Assembly (NCBI GenBank): GCA_963676385.2
Contig: CAXXMM010000006.1
Span: 1-64,000, forward strand
Origin: UBA1422 sp963676385
Lineage (GTDB): Bacteria; Bacillota; Clostridia; Peptostreptococcales; Anaerovoracaceae
Reading direction: 5' to 3'
Length of the DNA: 64,000 bases
Under the pieces are notes generated by a model, which had not been told where the DNA came from, did not search any database, and worked only from the letters and a program-made list of their open reading frames with translations. Each line of letters opens with the position of its first letter. The stretch's first letter is position 1. Below are positions 8,852 through 17,531 of the stretch, piece after piece. A program made the translations under genes and the position numbers.

Positions 8852-9742
8852 TCATAGTTCGATGGGCTTGTACTCCTCAGCTATCCAGCGACGGGCGTAC
8901 TCGTAAAACCTTGATGCTGCGCCAGACAGAAGATTATGTTTGCGGTAAGCGATTCCAAGGTCGCGGTAGCCCGGAGGGTCCAGTGGGATCGCCACAATTC
9001 GTCGTTCAAAACCCTGTACCATCATTACAGACATCAGACTCATGCCCAGCCCTTTCTCCACCATCGCGATTACGGCGTGATCGTCGCTTTCTACAAAACG
9101 TGTGTCTGGGGCAATCCTGTTTTTGTCCAGAATGGCTGTAATCTCATCTTCCACTCCCTCGTTGAGGGCAATGTACGGCAAATTTGGTAGCTCGGAAATG
9201 TTGAGTTTTTCCATTCTGGCATGGGGATCCTCTTCGGAAAAAATGCCTACGATGGGGTCTCGGTACAGGAACTCGGACTCAAGTTCCGGTGAGGTTGGGT
9301 ATCCGACAAAGCCCGCATCCACCCGCCCATCAGCTATCCAACTGACAATCTGAGCATCTGTTCCGTGCAGCAGCTCGAATCTAATTCCAGGGTAATCATC
9401 TTGAAATCCCTTGATCATCCCAGGGAGCCACTGTGCAGAGACACTGTTAAATGTTCCAATCCTAACAAGCCCTTCACGAAGGCCATTGATCTCTCCGATC
9501 CGCTGGGAAAGTCTATGTTGGTCATGAAGGACCGTTCTTATATATGGCAACAGCAGTTGCCCTTCTGTAGTCAGTTGTACACCGTTTCGTCCTCTCGTCA
9601 ATAGTTTTACATTCCATTGCTCTTCTAGTGAATTTAGTGCTCTGGTAAGCCCTGATTGTGTGTAACCAAGCTCCTCCGCTGCCTGAGTCATTGTTCCAGT
9701 CTCGACAGCTTTGATAAATGCCTCGTATTGTGAAAGACTCAT
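8852..9742 (-). CDS. LysR-family transcriptional regulator
   Basis: A 296-residue LysR-type regulator. The N-terminal winged helix spans residues 1-60 (EAFIKAVETGTMTQAAEELGYTQSGLTRALNSLEEQ), followed by the linker helix and a type 2 periplasmic-binding-like effector domain to the C-terminus. Length is typical (about 300). The start ATG 9742 has a GGAGGT site. It is transcribed divergently from the dimethylargininase gene with 131 bases between the starts, the classical LysR arrangement, so it very likely controls that gene and itself. The effector is not predictable from sequence; an arginine derivative would fit the neighbour. Confidence 0.9.
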   Translation of the reverse strand: MSLSQYEAFIKAVETGTMTQAAEELGYTQSGLTRALNSLEEQWNVKLLTRGRNGVQLTTEGQLLLPYIRTVLHDQHRLSQRIGEINGLREGLVRIGTFNSVSAQWLPGMIKGFQDDYPGIRFELLHGTDAQIVSWIADGRVDAGFVGYPTSPELESEFLYRDPIVGIFSEEDPHARMEKLNISELPNLPYIALNEGVEDEITAILDKNRIAPDTRFVESDDHAVIAMVEKGLGMSLMSVMMVQGFERRIVAIPLDPPGYRDLGIAYRKHNLLSGAASRFYEYARRWIAEEYKPIEL

Positions 9743-9873
9743 GATTCACCTCCTTGGCCGTTATATGATGATTCTTCATTGAAGCCATGATATACATGCA
9801 ATTTACGAATCTTTATTTGTATTATATACTTAAAATATAGAATACATCAACTCAATCTTACGGAGGTAACAAT

Positions 9874-10653
9874 ATGTTTACAAAAGCCATTACCAAGAAA
9901 CCTTGCAAGGCGTTAATCGACGGAATATCCACAGCTCAGTTCGTAGAACCAGGGGCAAAGCCAGAATACGAATTGTCCGTCAGACAGCATGATCAATACG
10001 TTGAGATTCTTGAATCTCTTGGATTAGAAGTCCTGGATTTAGAAGCCGATGAGCGTTACCCCGACTCCTGTTTTACAGAGGACCCAGCCGTTGTCATGGA
10101 GCATTGTGCAGTGATCACAAATCCTGCAAGGGACTCTCGTAATGGTGAAAAGGAAGAAATCCTTCCGGCGATTCGTAAATTCTACTCGGATGACCGGATT
10201 TTTCATATCGAAGCGCCGGGAACAATGGAAGGCGGTGATGTCATGCTTGTAGGAAATCACTTCTACGTCGGTCAGAGCGATCGGACAAATGCAGAAGGCG
10301 CCCGCCAGTTCAACGAAATCGTCACAAAGTTCGGCTACACTTCATCCACAGTACCTGTAACAGAAGGCCTTCATCTAAAGGATTTCGCAATCTACCTTGA
10401 AAACAACAATATGCTTGTTACAGAAACCGTTGACAAGCTAGACGTTTTTAAAGACTTTAACCGCTTCGTCGTAGATTCTGACGAACTTTATGCCATCAAC
10501 AGTCTGAATATTAACGGTACGGTTCTTGTTCCTAAAGGATATCCTAAGACTCTTCAAATCATCAAGGATCTAGGCTACCCGGTAAAGTTAGTTGATACAA
10601 GCGAGTTCAAAAAAATCGACGGCAGCCTCACTTGTTTGTCACTAAGATTCTGA
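9874..10653 (+). CDS. dimethylarginine dimethylaminohydrolase-like guanidine hydrolase
   Basis: A 259-residue guanidino-group modifying enzyme of the DDAH/arginine deiminase fold. DDAH hydrolyses methylated arginines to citrulline and methylamines. Visible residues are ESLGLEVLDLEADERYPDSCFTEDPAVV (substrate-binding Asp and Phe/Thr-Glu-Asp stretch), EGGDVMLVG, LHLKD with the catalytic His, and the nucleophile Cys in DGSLTCLSLRF near the C-terminus. The length fits bacterial DDAH and is far shorter than arginine deiminase (about 400). Start ATG 9874 has CGGAGG nine bases upstream. A strong terminator follows directly. It stands alone, opposite a LysR regulator. A related agmatine or creatinine-type hydrolase cannot be excluded. 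Confidence 0.87.
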   Translation: MFTKAITKKPCKALIDGISTAQFVEPGAKPEYELSVRQHDQYVEILESLGLEVLDLEADERYPDSCFTEDPAVVMEHCAVITNPARDSRNGEKEEILPAIRKFYSDDRIFHIEAPGTMEGGDVMLVGNHFYVGQSDRTNAEGARQFNEIVTKFGYTSSTVPVTEGLHLKDFAIYLENNNMLVTETVDKLDVFKDFNRFVVDSDELYAINSLNINGTVLVPKGYPKTLQIIKDLGYPVKLVDTSEFKKIDGSLTCLSLRF

Positions 10654-10670
10654 TATCAATTCATACCTCT

Positions 10671-10696
10671 AACGCAGCTTCGGCTGCGTTATTTTT
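10671..10696 (+). terminator. intrinsic terminator of the dimethylargininase gene
   Basis: AACGCAGC-TTCG-GCTGCGTT followed by ATTTTT: an 8-bp stem with a stable TTCG tetraloop and T run, starting 17 bases after the stop codon. Confidence 0.95.
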
Positions 10697-10698
10697 AC

Positions 10699-10765
10699 GG
10701 TTCTGTTGCAAAATATCTTTACTGTTTCTCGCAGCCTCCACGACTGTTATAAATTCTCTTCCCTT
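10699..10765 (+). mobile_element. IS6-family left-end remnant
   Basis: GGTTCTGTTGCAAAATATC matches the terminal inverted repeat of IS6-family elements. The next 45 bases (CTTTACTGTTTCTCGCAGCC, then ACGACTGTTATAA) match the leader of the element at 19105. Nothing of the transposase gene remains. It marks the edge between the dimethylargininase terminator and the accessory region. Confidence 0.7.
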
Positions 10766-10801
10766 TTCTTTACAAATTAAATATATGGCAAAGTGTAAAT
10801 A

Positions 10802-11524
10802 TTAAACGGCATCATGACCATCATCATCAAAATAATAGAAATGTTCTGTAATGTTTTCTAGATATGACATTGAATACTTGGACTTGTATAACCATCCATT
10901 TTTTGTTTTCTTTGTTTTGGCGTAGAACCCGCTGGGTGGGGTTGGTTCTCCGGATTTATAATAGAAAAAACCTGCATACTCCACATCTGACACTTTAATT
11001 CTTTCATAACAATTAAAATAAACACTATCTGTCCAATAAGAAATAGTATTAACGTCTGTTTTGCTGAAAACGCGATTTAATGTTTGATTCTTAATTTCAA
11101 TATAGCAATCTTGCACTCCGTTTTTATCCTCGTAAGAGTAACATGCATAAAGTCCATCAATGTCTCTAAGGAGAAACATTCTATCCGCGGCACCTGCGCC
11201 ATATTCATCAGCTAACTCATCAATAGATTTCTCCCGCCAATCATCATGATAAAACTCTTCTTGATCCATCCTAGATACATAGCTTAGTTCAAGCTTATTA
11301 TTTTGATTAGTTATTTGGGCAGATTCTCGTACAGATTCAATCAAGTCACTATTTACATTCAGTTTATCCATTTCCTTAACTGATTGTAAAAGCAATTCCT
11401 TATTGTCCAAAACCATATTGGTTACTGCGCTATGCTTGTAGAAATGAGGCACATAGGAAATCCAATATACGGCTGCAACAACCAAACATGCAATAATAGC
11501 GATTAAGATAATCTTCCGTTTCAA
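10802..11524 (-). CDS. membrane-anchored hypothetical protein
   Basis: A 240-residue protein with a short basic N-terminus and one hydrophobic segment (about residues 4-27, IILIAIIACLVVAAVYWISYVP). About 210 mostly polar residues follow that should lie outside the cell. There is no lipobox, no cysteine-rich region and no motif I recognise. The soluble part has several aromatic clusters (YFYFDDD near the C-terminus). A good site is not obvious before ATG 11524 (GGGGAGGATAAC). It stands alone in the AT-rich accessory region between an IS6 scar and a radical SAM gene. Confidence 0.65.
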   Translation of the reverse strand: MKRKIILIAIIACLVVAAVYWISYVPHFYKHSAVTNMVLDNKELLLQSVKEMDKLNVNSDLIESVRESAQITNQNNKLELSYVSRMDQEEFYHDDWREKSIDELADEYGAGAADRMFLLRDIDGLYACYSYEDKNGVQDCYIEIKNQTLNRVFSKTDVNTISYWTDSVYFNCYERIKVSDVEYAGFFYYKSGEPTPPSGFYAKTKKTKNGWLYKSKYSMSYLENITEHFYYFDDDGHDAV

Positions 11525-11685
11525 TTTGTTATCCTCCCCATTTTTATTAAATCATTATGAACTTTCCAAGCAAACAAAATATCAATCTTGAAATTTTGAT
11601 TTTTACACAAACCATATACTAGTCCGTGTCGAAATTCAAACCTCTAACTCTATTAATGATGAAATCAAGTGGGTTGGTTGTATAT

Positions 11686-13134
11686 TTATGCCTGTTCATT
11701 TTCGTCAGAGGATACTCCCAGCTGCCTCAACTCAGGCAATTCACTGATTAATCTGCGGCGCACGCTTCGTTGCCACATAAACTCCCCAAATATTAATACT
11801 TTGTAGATCCTAGGTTCATGAAGTATTTTACCAATTAGCCTTCGAACTGAATATAGGGTCTCAATGGCAGAGATGATTTCCTCCTGCAGCTCCGCCGGTG
11901 ACATATTCACCGGATTGTGAACGACGCTCCCGTTGCACTTCTCCCAGTTGTCAAAGAGCAGCTTGTCTTTGTGATTTTCGTAGGCAACTGTTCCTGGTAC
12001 AAAATACATGGATTGAATCAGTACGCCTTTAATATTGTTTCGAAGCACAAAGTCTGTAATCTGCCGACCAACACCCCTTTTATGTTCTTCTGTCCCCACA
12101 ATAAACAGCCCCCGAACGTTTAGCTCATGATGTTGAATATTCCGGATAGACTCCTCCATCTCCGCGACGGTGCAGCGCTTGTGATACTTTTCAAAAGATT
12201 GGTCATCCACAAATTCTATTCCTATGGCCACCTCTATGAATCCAGCCCTCTTGAGCAATTTCAGCATTTCATGGTCAAAACCGATTTCATGTCTCGCCTG
12301 TATCGTGAAATTGTACTTTATGCCACTCTCGATGATGGCCGTCAAAACCGTCTTTGCCCAGGCTCTATCTGCAAAAAAATTGTCATCTGTCAGCCAGAGA
12401 ACTTTGCTGATTCTGGGAAGCCAGCCATGCTCATGAAACTCAATGGACTGCCTGATATCTTCCACAATATTTTCCGGGGTTCTTGTGCGGACCTCCTGTC
12501 CAAAGTGTTTCACCACCGCACAGTAATCACAGCTGTGAGGGCAGCCACGGGAAGCATGAACTTGCGCCCATAGTGTATTATGGCTTGCCATTTTTTCATA
12601 TCGGTACAGCAACGTCCGATTGGGAATAATATCGATATCTCTGGGAGGGTCAAGGGATGAATTTTGAATGAAGTCATCCCCACAGTAATAGGCAACCCCC
12701 AGAATGCTTTTCTGCCGGTCTTTGCCCACTGCGTCCAGGAAAGCCAGGATGGAGTCATCCGCCTCTCCCATCAAAACATAGTCGCAATGCATGGCAGCCT
12801 CGGAGACTGCAAGGGTTGCATGCAAGCCACCCATCACCACCATCGCGTCTGATTCCTTTCGAATTTTCTCGGCAAGTTCATATCCCCGGTCCGCATTGAA
12901 GGTGAAGCTCCCGATGAAGACGATGTCCGCATCCAGAACATCATTCCACTTCACTTCTGATATGGACTCGCTGTACATAAATGTATCCGGATAGTGTTTA
13001 TGCACCTGTGTTGCCAGCGTTAGCATCCCAATCGAAGGGTTCCTAATAAACCGGTCATACGTAAAAATATTTTTAATTGTACGTCGATATGGAAGGTTCC
13101 CCGGTTCAACAAATCGGATTTTTTTTATTTCCAT
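11686..13134 (-). CDS. B12-binding-domain radical SAM protein
   Basis: 482 residues. Residues 1-160 look like a cobalamin-binding Rossmann fold (ADIVFIGSFT, VVMGGLHATL, DYVLMGEAD). Residues 180-400 form a radical SAM barrel with the cluster motif in SRGCPHSCDYC (CxxxCxxC). The C-terminal 80 residues are basic and unassigned. Proteins of this build carry out methylations or ring changes of unactivated carbons, or modify peptides and lipids. The ATG at 13134 is chosen over an overlapping GTG three bases upstream because the spacing from GGGAAG is better. Neighbours are unrelated orphan genes, so there is no pathway hint and the substrate is unknown. Confidence 0.87.
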   Translation of the reverse strand: MEIKKIRFVEPGNLPYRRTIKNIFTYDRFIRNPSIGMLTLATQVHKHYPDTFMYSESISEVKWNDVLDADIVFIGSFTFNADRGYELAEKIRKESDAMVVMGGLHATLAVSEAAMHCDYVLMGEADDSILAFLDAVGKDRQKSILGVAYYCGDDFIQNSSLDPPRDIDIIPNRTLLYRYEKMASHNTLWAQVHASRGCPHSCDYCAVVKHFGQEVRTRTPENIVEDIRQSIEFHEHGWLPRISKVLWLTDDNFFADRAWAKTVLTAIIESGIKYNFTIQARHEIGFDHEMLKLLKRAGFIEVAIGIEFVDDQSFEKYHKRCTVAEMEESIRNIQHHELNVRGLFIVGTEEHKRGVGRQITDFVLRNNIKGVLIQSMYFVPGTVAYENHKDKLLFDNWEKCNGSVVHNPVNMSPAELQEEIISAIETLYSVRRLIGKILHEPRIYKVLIFGEFMWQRSVRRRLISELPELRQLGVSSDENEQA

Positions 13135-13269
13135 CACGTTTTCTCACTTCCCGTAAGCTCTTACCTTAATAGTTCAGGTGCTTTCGACCCCGGAATCCTA
13201 CCCCGTGCAAAAGTACAATTGTGTGTTTCGTCTGACAAATATTGTTTTCTTGTGTCATGAATGTGTCCA

Positions 13270-13848
13270 TTACTTCTTTCTATACTTTATCAACAAATAT
13301 ATGGTGTCCAAAATATCAAGCACGAATATCACTTGTAATATAAGGTTGACCACTAATCGGGTAAGCGATATCTTTTCTTCTTTTTTAAGAAGTGCTAGAT
13401 AACCCATACCGTAAACCGAAGTGCATAGCATGATGATATATGTCATCGTACCTGCAAAAATCATCACAAGTATTTCAGGAGCCAAAAAAATGAATCCCAT
13501 GGGAAGAATTAGCGGAAATACAGTAACAAAGGCAAAGTAAACAAAATTAAGTAAAAAAAATGGGATGGTACCTACTTTCATGTACAGCATTCCGCGTCTT
13601 AGTTGTTTGGATTCATCTTTCTTATATAATGAATAGGCCAGTTTTAAGTGGCAAACGCCCATGATGATAATGACACCTATCGTGACAACCATTAATACAT
13701 ACCAGATTAGTACAATTGTTGGGGCGGGTATAAATTCTGGCATAAATTTCAGCTTTCCATCAATCATCCATTCACTCAACGGTATAATGCTAATTGATGC
13801 GCCGAAATTCAAACATAGCATCAGATAGAACCATTTAAATTTAGTCAT
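13270..13848 (-). CDS. multi-spanning membrane protein, unknown
   Basis: A 192-residue integral membrane protein with about five hydrophobic segments: near residues 5-25, 43-66, 90-115, 116-145 and 160-185. Charged residues between segments are few. I recognise no family motif. A GGGAAC-type site precedes ATG 13848. It is a single gene on the minus strand of the accessory region, and a terminator-like repeat lies directly upstream (13935-14040). It might belong to a small transporter or sensor group, but nothing in the sequence decides this. Confidence 0.65.
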   Translation of the reverse strand: MTKFKWFYLMLCLNFGASISIIPLSEWMIDGKLKFMPEFIPAPTIVLIWYVLMVVTIGVIIIMGVCHLKLAYSLYKKDESKQLRRGMLYMKVGTIPFFLLNFVYFAFVTVFPLILPMGFIFLAPEILVMIFAGTMTYIIMLCTSVYGMGYLALLKKEEKISLTRLVVNLILQVIFVLDILDTIYLLIKYRKK

Positions 13849-13934
13849 TGTAGTTCCCTTCCATACACATCAATCCAGATTGAAGCTAACTTGTTTTAAA
13901 TTGTGAGTTACAGTTGACCGAATAACATAAATAT

Positions 13935-14040
13935 AAAAAAGTACACCAAAAGTGCACTTTCAAAAATCCAATATTCCTTTAACGCATCCGTTCCCTATTA
14001 TCATAACTCCCCCAAAACTTTGAATCTGATATCAGTATAC
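13935..14040 (-). repeat. repeat R1, copy a (terminator-like hairpin plus conserved flank)
   Basis: GTACACCAAAAGTGCACTTT forms a hairpin with T-rich ends on the minus strand. It is followed by a conserved flank (GCATCCGTTCCC, ATCATAACTCCCCC, TTTGAATCTGATATCAG). The same unit recurs at 16936, 17532, 20584, about 23747 and 30184. Two of the copies (20584 and 23747) end at tRNA-Ser 3'-end sequence, so R1 looks like the conserved end of an integrative element. Confidence 0.7.
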
Positions 14041-14063
14041 GATGTGTATCGCCGAGATGCAAT

Positions 14064-14549
14064 CTAAACCTTTTGCCAGCCACTGCACTCTCCGTCATCT
14101 ATCACGGTAGTGCTCGTAAGGATATCTCCAATCCGATAGCGGAATAACAGTAACATAAGAATTTCAACGGGTGCAATCAGCACCGAGATATTTCGTATTA
14201 GGTATCTAAATATGGATATTTTTTCTGCCGGATTTCGTACAGACACCAGTTTTAGCGACATAATACGCTTTCCAATACTTGTCCCACGAGGCAATATATC
14301 TTTCAAGAGAATTAAAGAGATGAATGGCGTACCCCACAGTAGCAAATATGGTACATACTGGATTTCATCCACCGGGACGTAGGACAGCGCAAATAGGATA
14401 GCAAATGTTCCAAAGCCACACAGGATCCAGTCGATTGCATCCCCGCCCAGTCGTCTCCAAACGATGCACCATGGCGTTTTGTACTTCACCCTGGTAGCGT
14501 TGAATAAGGCAAGATTCTTGGTATTTCTTGTAAAATAGGATTGTTCCAT
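14064..14549 (-). CDS. RDD-family membrane protein
   Basis: A 161-residue protein with the RDD layout: an Arg/Asp-containing first segment (WRRLGGDAIDWILCGFGTFAILFAL), a second hydrophobic segment (YLLLWGTPFISLILLKD) and the RGTSIGKRIMSLKLV signature with RYLIRNISVLI near residue 115. RDD proteins are small multi-pass membrane proteins, often linked to ion homeostasis or to unknown transport. The stop of the preceding gene (14554) lies just five bases before the start at 14549, so the two form a transcription unit. Part of the accessory region. Confidence 0.8.
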   Translation of the reverse strand: MEQSYFTRNTKNLALFNATRVKYKTPWCIVWRRLGGDAIDWILCGFGTFAILFALSYVPVDEIQYVPYLLLWGTPFISLILLKDILPRGTSIGKRIMSLKLVSVRNPAEKISIFRYLIRNISVLIAPVEILMLLLFRYRIGDILTSTTVIDDGECSGWQKV

Positions 14550-14553
14550 AATC

Positions 14554-14994
14554 TCATAAATCCTCCATGCCGTTTGTTTTATTTCGGTGAAAATTGCTTG
14601 CTAGTTCTTCCGCTTTTTCCCAACTCTCGACAGGTATCCTTAATGATATTTTAGCCCCCTTGCCTTGAATGTAATATAATATTACAAGATTTTCGTATTC
14701 TATTTTCTGCATTTTTTTTATCGGCTTCTCACTTAGCAATGGAGCACCAATTCCAAATACAGTTGTTTGAATAATAGTATTAAGAACATCAACCTCATCG
14801 GTTTGCACCCGTTTCGTTTCAATCTCAACGTAAACTTCAAAAATAGATTCCTTTGTTATTGTAATCCTTTTCTCACCACTTGAGATAATAAAATCACTAG
14901 CAGTTTCGGAGACAATGCATTCTGCTCCCTCTTCAAAGGGAAGCCCATGCAAATGATACGTTATTAAATTGGGTGAAGTTGCTTCGATGATCAA
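14554..14994 (-). CDS. hypothetical cytoplasmic protein upstream of the RDD gene
   Basis: A 146-residue soluble protein with no signal sequence or clear membrane segment. The secondary-structure pattern (short alternating strands, then a C-terminal helix WEKAEELASNFHR) resembles a pleckstrin-homology-like small domain, as found in many proteins paired with RDD or zinc-ribbon membrane proteins. This assignment is by pattern only. Start ATG 14994 sits after AAAGGAGAAA. It is co-transcribed with the RDD gene, and hairpin element R2 lies 48 bases upstream of the start. Confidence 0.65.
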   Translation of the reverse strand: MIIEATSPNLITYHLHGLPFEEGAECIVSETASDFIISSGEKRITITKESIFEVYVEIETKRVQTDEVDVLNTIIQTTVFGIGAPLLSEKPIKKMQKIEYENLVILYYIQGKGAKISLRIPVESWEKAEELASNFHRNKTNGMEDL

Positions 14995-15336
14995 ATTATT
15001 TCTCCTTTAAAAAAGTGATTGCTTGATTCTTAGTTTACCGGCCCCCAAACCATAATGGCGATGCCAGGGGGAGTGGTTGTTTATTCCATGTTTATTCTTT
15101 TGGATTTAATTCCTGGCATTTAAGCTTTTCTTCCTGATAAGTTTGCCCAAATAATCATATACAGCTAATGTTTTTGTCCTGAATAATGCAGTCTTTATGG
15201 TATCGATAACAATATAATCTGTACAATAACTGATTGAAGCTGAGCTCTATTTTTCAATGACTTTGATTAGTTTCTTCCTGCCGATAATCAAGATACCTAA
15301 CACGACAATTTGAATTATCACTAAGGAAAGTAAATA
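14995..15336. other. intergenic region of 342 bases with an R2 hairpin and a possible micro-ORF
   Basis: It contains hairpin R2 copy a (15042-15071) and, on the minus strand, a possible 24-codon hydrophobic ORF starting at GTG 15321 and ending at 15247. That ORF has no ATG and may be the relic of a longer small membrane protein gene. Nothing else is recognised. Confidence 0.5.
15042..15071 (-). repeat. hairpin repeat R2, copy a
   Basis: Minus strand: CCCCC, then TGGCATCGCCATTATGGT, then GGGGG after two T. The outer stem differs from copies b and c (CCCCGCC/GGGCGGGG; CCCGCC/GGGAGGG) but stays paired, while the loop with its inner TGGC-ATC-GCCA hairpin is conserved. It precedes the gene at 14994. 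Confidence 0.6.
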
Positions 15337-15537
15337 TTAATTGCTTTTTTTCTTATTGCTTTGTTCAAGAAGCTGATCAATTTTCTCTTCTAATTCTTTG
15401 TTTTTCGTCATTAGCTGTTGAAGCATTTGATCTTTATGGTTGGATCTACGTTGAAAGGCTCTCCAAATAAAGAAGATAATTCCAAATAATATTAAGGCAT
15501 TTAAAATAACTGGTCCAAAAGTAAATAAAACATCCAT
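15337..15537 (-). CDS. mini membrane/coiled-coil protein, paralogue 1
   Basis: A 66-residue protein: one membrane segment (about residues 3-26, LFTFGPVILNALILFGIIFF) followed by a basic hinge (RRSNHKDQ) and a heptad-like coiled coil with many Gln, Leu, Lys and Glu (MLQQLMTKNKELEEKIDQLLEQ). Close paralogues lie at 21958-22161 (near identical for 50 residues) and 32955-33152. AAGGAGATC precedes the start. It is downstream of a vanZ gene, and a 22-bp-period direct repeat overlaps the vanZ end. Small proteins of this build often act as regulators or scaffolds of larger membrane proteins; the function here is unknown. Confidence 0.8.
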   Translation of the reverse strand: MDVLFTFGPVILNALILFGIIFFIWRAFQRRSNHKDQMLQQLMTKNKELEEKIDQLLEQSNKKKSN

Positions 15538-15573
15538 AAAGATCTCCTTCTTGAGTATGTACTCATCAAGATA

Positions 15574-15641
15574 ATTGTATCATATGTTTCCAAACAAATT
15601 TGATAAATGCCGAAACTCATATGTCTACATGGTGACACTCA
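15574..15641 (-). promoter_or_regulatory. 22-bp-period direct repeat and -10 box upstream of paralogue 1
   Basis: Minus strand: TGAGTGTCACCAT and TGAGTTTCGGCAT repeat with a 22-bp period. Exactly 27 bases after the second copy is TACAAT (15579-15574). There is no good -35. The geometry is like LytTR response regulator sites. The same arrangement occurs at 22198-22265 and 33198-33266. Confidence 0.6.
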
Positions 15642-16227
15642 TAGGTTTTGCATTATGGGATAACGTATTAAAGATCGAATAACAGAGAATCCCAATCAAT
15701 CCACCGATTGTGTTCATGATAACGTCATCAATATCTACGACCTTCCAGCCCATGCGAAAAATCAGAAATGAACCTATAAACTGTATCAGTTCAACACCGA
15801 CTGATGATGAAACCACAACGAACGCCGTCTTTTTAATCTTCTTCTCGCCTTTTATCATATAAGGTACAAGGAATCCAAGGGGTACAAATACAAGGATATT
15901 CCCCAGCAGGTTTCTAACAATAACAAAGTGCTGAGCGCTTAAAATATTCACGAACGGCACAAAATTTACGCTTGGGTTGCTATATTCTCTCCCCACTGCC
16001 CACTCACTTGGATAGCATGGAATTGGGAAAAAGAACAACTCTATAAGCGCAGACATGTACAAAATAACTGCGACCCAAAACAAAGTGCGAATCACACCAG
16101 TTTTTCTCTTGATATTGACGATTATAGCAATTACCAAAGCAATCGCCGTGACGGGGAGCATCATTTCACCTGTAATAACTGAAATTGGTGGCTGCGCTCC
16201 TGTTATTCCAAAGAATACTTCTAACAT
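15625..16227 (-). CDS. VanZ-family membrane protein
   Basis: A 200-residue membrane protein of the VanZ/acidobacterial RDD-like fold. It has five hydrophobic segments and the family core: FVPFVNILSAQHFVIVRNLLGNILVFVPLGFLVPYM, VELIQFIG and VVDIDDVIMNTIGGLIGILC. VanZ proteins raise resistance to glycopeptides or lipoglycopeptides when present alone or beside van genes, by an ill-defined envelope effect. No van operon is seen here. Its last codons (MSVTM stop) lie inside the direct-repeat box of the next gene, so vanZ and the mini coiled-coil gene are a unit. A hairpin R2 lies about 60 bases upstream of the start. Confidence 0.85.
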   Translation of the reverse strand: MLEVFFGITGAQPPISVITGEMMLPVTAIALVIAIIVNIKRKTGVIRTLFWVAVILYMSALIELFFFPIPCYPSEWAVGREYSNPSVNFVPFVNILSAQHFVIVRNLLGNILVFVPLGFLVPYMIKGEKKIKKTAFVVVSSSVGVELIQFIGSFLIFRMGWKVVDIDDVIMNTIGGLIGILCYSIFNTLSHNAKPMSVTM

Positions 16228-16284
16228 ATATGATTATTCCTCCCCTAATAATTTGTCCCCTAAATATATTTGGGTTAATCTTGT

Positions 16285-16321
16285 CCCCGCCCACACACCA
16301 TAATGTCGATGCCAGGCGGGG
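16285..16321 (-). repeat. hairpin repeat R2, copy b
   Basis: Minus strand: CCCCGCC stem arm, TGGCATCGACATTATGGT loop, then GGGCGGGG arm. It lies about 60 bases upstream of the vanZ start and about 10 bases from an IS6 right-end scar. One base of the inner hairpin is changed relative to copies a and c. Confidence 0.6.
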
Positions 16322-16330
16322 TGCTATTTT

Positions 16331-16370
16331 GTTTGTTGAGTATGGGGTTGTCATTATTTACAACACTGCC
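16331..16370 (+). mobile_element. IS6-family right-end scar
   Basis: TTTGTTGAG, then ATTATTTACAACACTGCC, corresponds to the right terminal repeat of the element ending at 19509 (ATTATTTGCAACACTACC) with two changes. No transposase sequence remains. Confidence 0.55.
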
Positions 16371-16436
16371 CTTTCAACAAGGATATCCCTAATTTTCCCA
16401 CTCTCTTTCATATGTAACAACAGAGCGACGTTCCGT

Positions 16437-16880
16437 TTACTTAATATTTTTCTCTTCCGTCATTCTTATCATAGCAATTAATTTATCATTGCTTCCTTGT
16501 AATAATAATATGATCTCCCCGATTCCTGCGATAAGCAACCCAGCGACAGATCCAACAAATATTGTTGGAAGAGCAACACTCCAATTGAAAGCTTCACCAC
16601 AATAGCTACCCGATTCACCAACAATGAATCCCCATATGACTGCGAGCCCTATATAAATAAATCCGCAGATTTTTAATGCAGTACCAATTGGATTCGCTGG
16701 TGATGAGGCCCATGTATTAGTCGAACTCAATACACTAGGGTTATCGTTTCTAGATTGTTCGCTTTTGGGATTCTTTTCTTTATCTAAATATTCTTGGCGT
16801 ACAATTTGTCTGCAATCTTCACAATAATAGTTTTCGCTCTGAGCCAGAGGCCTTCCACATCTGTTGCAATTTTTAGCCAT
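16437..16880 (-). CDS. zinc-ribbon membrane protein
   Basis: A 147-residue protein. The N-terminus is a zinc ribbon (CNRCGRPLAQSENYYCEDC: two CxxC pairs, residues 4-22). A polar linker of 45 residues follows, then two membrane segments (about residues 66-87 and 100-127). This build (zinc ribbon, linker, TM) is common in Bacillota and usually unassigned. No catalytic residues are seen. AGGAGGAATAG precedes the start. It is a single gene in the accessory region with an R1 repeat upstream. The linker is Ser/Asn-rich, as expected for a flexible tether. Confidence 0.75.
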   Translation of the reverse strand: MAKNCNRCGRPLAQSENYYCEDCRQIVRQEYLDKEKNPKSEQSRNDNPSVLSSTNTWASSPANPIGTALKICGFIYIGLAVIWGFIVGESGSYCGEAFNWSVALPTIFVGSVAGLLIAGIGEIILLLQGSNDKLIAMIRMTEEKNIK

Positions 16881-16935
16881 CTTCTATTCCTCCTAACAAT
16901 ATAGTTATAACATCATTACCTGGCAGTATTTCTTA

Positions 16936-16998
16936 ACAAAAAAAGCACACATAAATGCGCTTTCAACTATTGCTTATTCTCCTGTAGCATCTGTTTCC
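16936..16998 (-). repeat. repeat R1, copy b (short)
   Basis: AAAAGCACACATAAATGCGCTTT hairpin followed by the CTTATTCTCCTGTAGCATC flank of the R1 family. The distal part of R1 is missing. On the minus strand it can serve as terminator for the gene ending at 17055. Confidence 0.6.
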
Positions 16999-17054
16999 TG
17001 ATTTCATTGATTTCCCCTATTTTTATACAAACTACTTCTCAAATTGCAAAACGC

Positions 17055-17465
17055 TCAAGGCGCTTCATATATATCAATTATTCGCCATACACCATCAATT
17101 TTTTTTACTTTAAATTTTATCGGAACATTCGATGAACCACTATCAATTTCTCCACTACTATCAGTGATTGTATTTGTATAATTCATCCACACGTAGCCAC
17201 TATTAAAGAGGTGAATAAAAGCCCTTCGGTGCAACTCTATGTTAGCCCTCACATCATCACTAGGAGCGACTCCATAACTGCTATACACATTTAGGTGGTT
17301 AAATTCATCTTCAGTCATTATTTGTCCCAGATTAGTTGTATAACCTTGACTCGTCGTCATCGCTTCTTTTACGATCTTATAAATGTGTGGCCCTGTAATA
17401 AGTTCCAGCGATAATGCGACAATGAAAAGAATGGCAAAAATTACTAACACTTTTTTTATTTTCAT
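17055..17465 (-). CDS. exported or membrane-anchored hypothetical protein
   Basis: A 136-residue product with an N-terminal hydrophobic segment (residues 6-23, VLVIFAILFIVALSLELI) and an extracellular domain of 110 residues that ends in KFKVKKIDGVWRIIDIYE, a pattern like NTF2-like or DUF4829-type secreted domains. I cannot assign it firmly. The ATG at 17465 is preferred over an upstream in-frame start because GGTGG lies before it and the hydrophobic segment then begins correctly. It stands alone between two R1 repeats. Confidence 0.65.
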   Translation of the reverse strand: MKIKKVLVIFAILFIVALSLELITGPHIYKIVKEAMTTSQGYTTNLGQIMTEDEFNHLNVYSSYGVAPSDDVRANIELHRRAFIHLFNSGYVWMNYTNTITDSSGEIDSGSSNVPIKFKVKKIDGVWRIIDIYEAP

Positions 17466-17531
17466 AAATCCACCGTTGGCCTTCTCCGAAACCTGTTTCA
17501 GTACTAAATTTACCTTCACCGTTATAAGCAA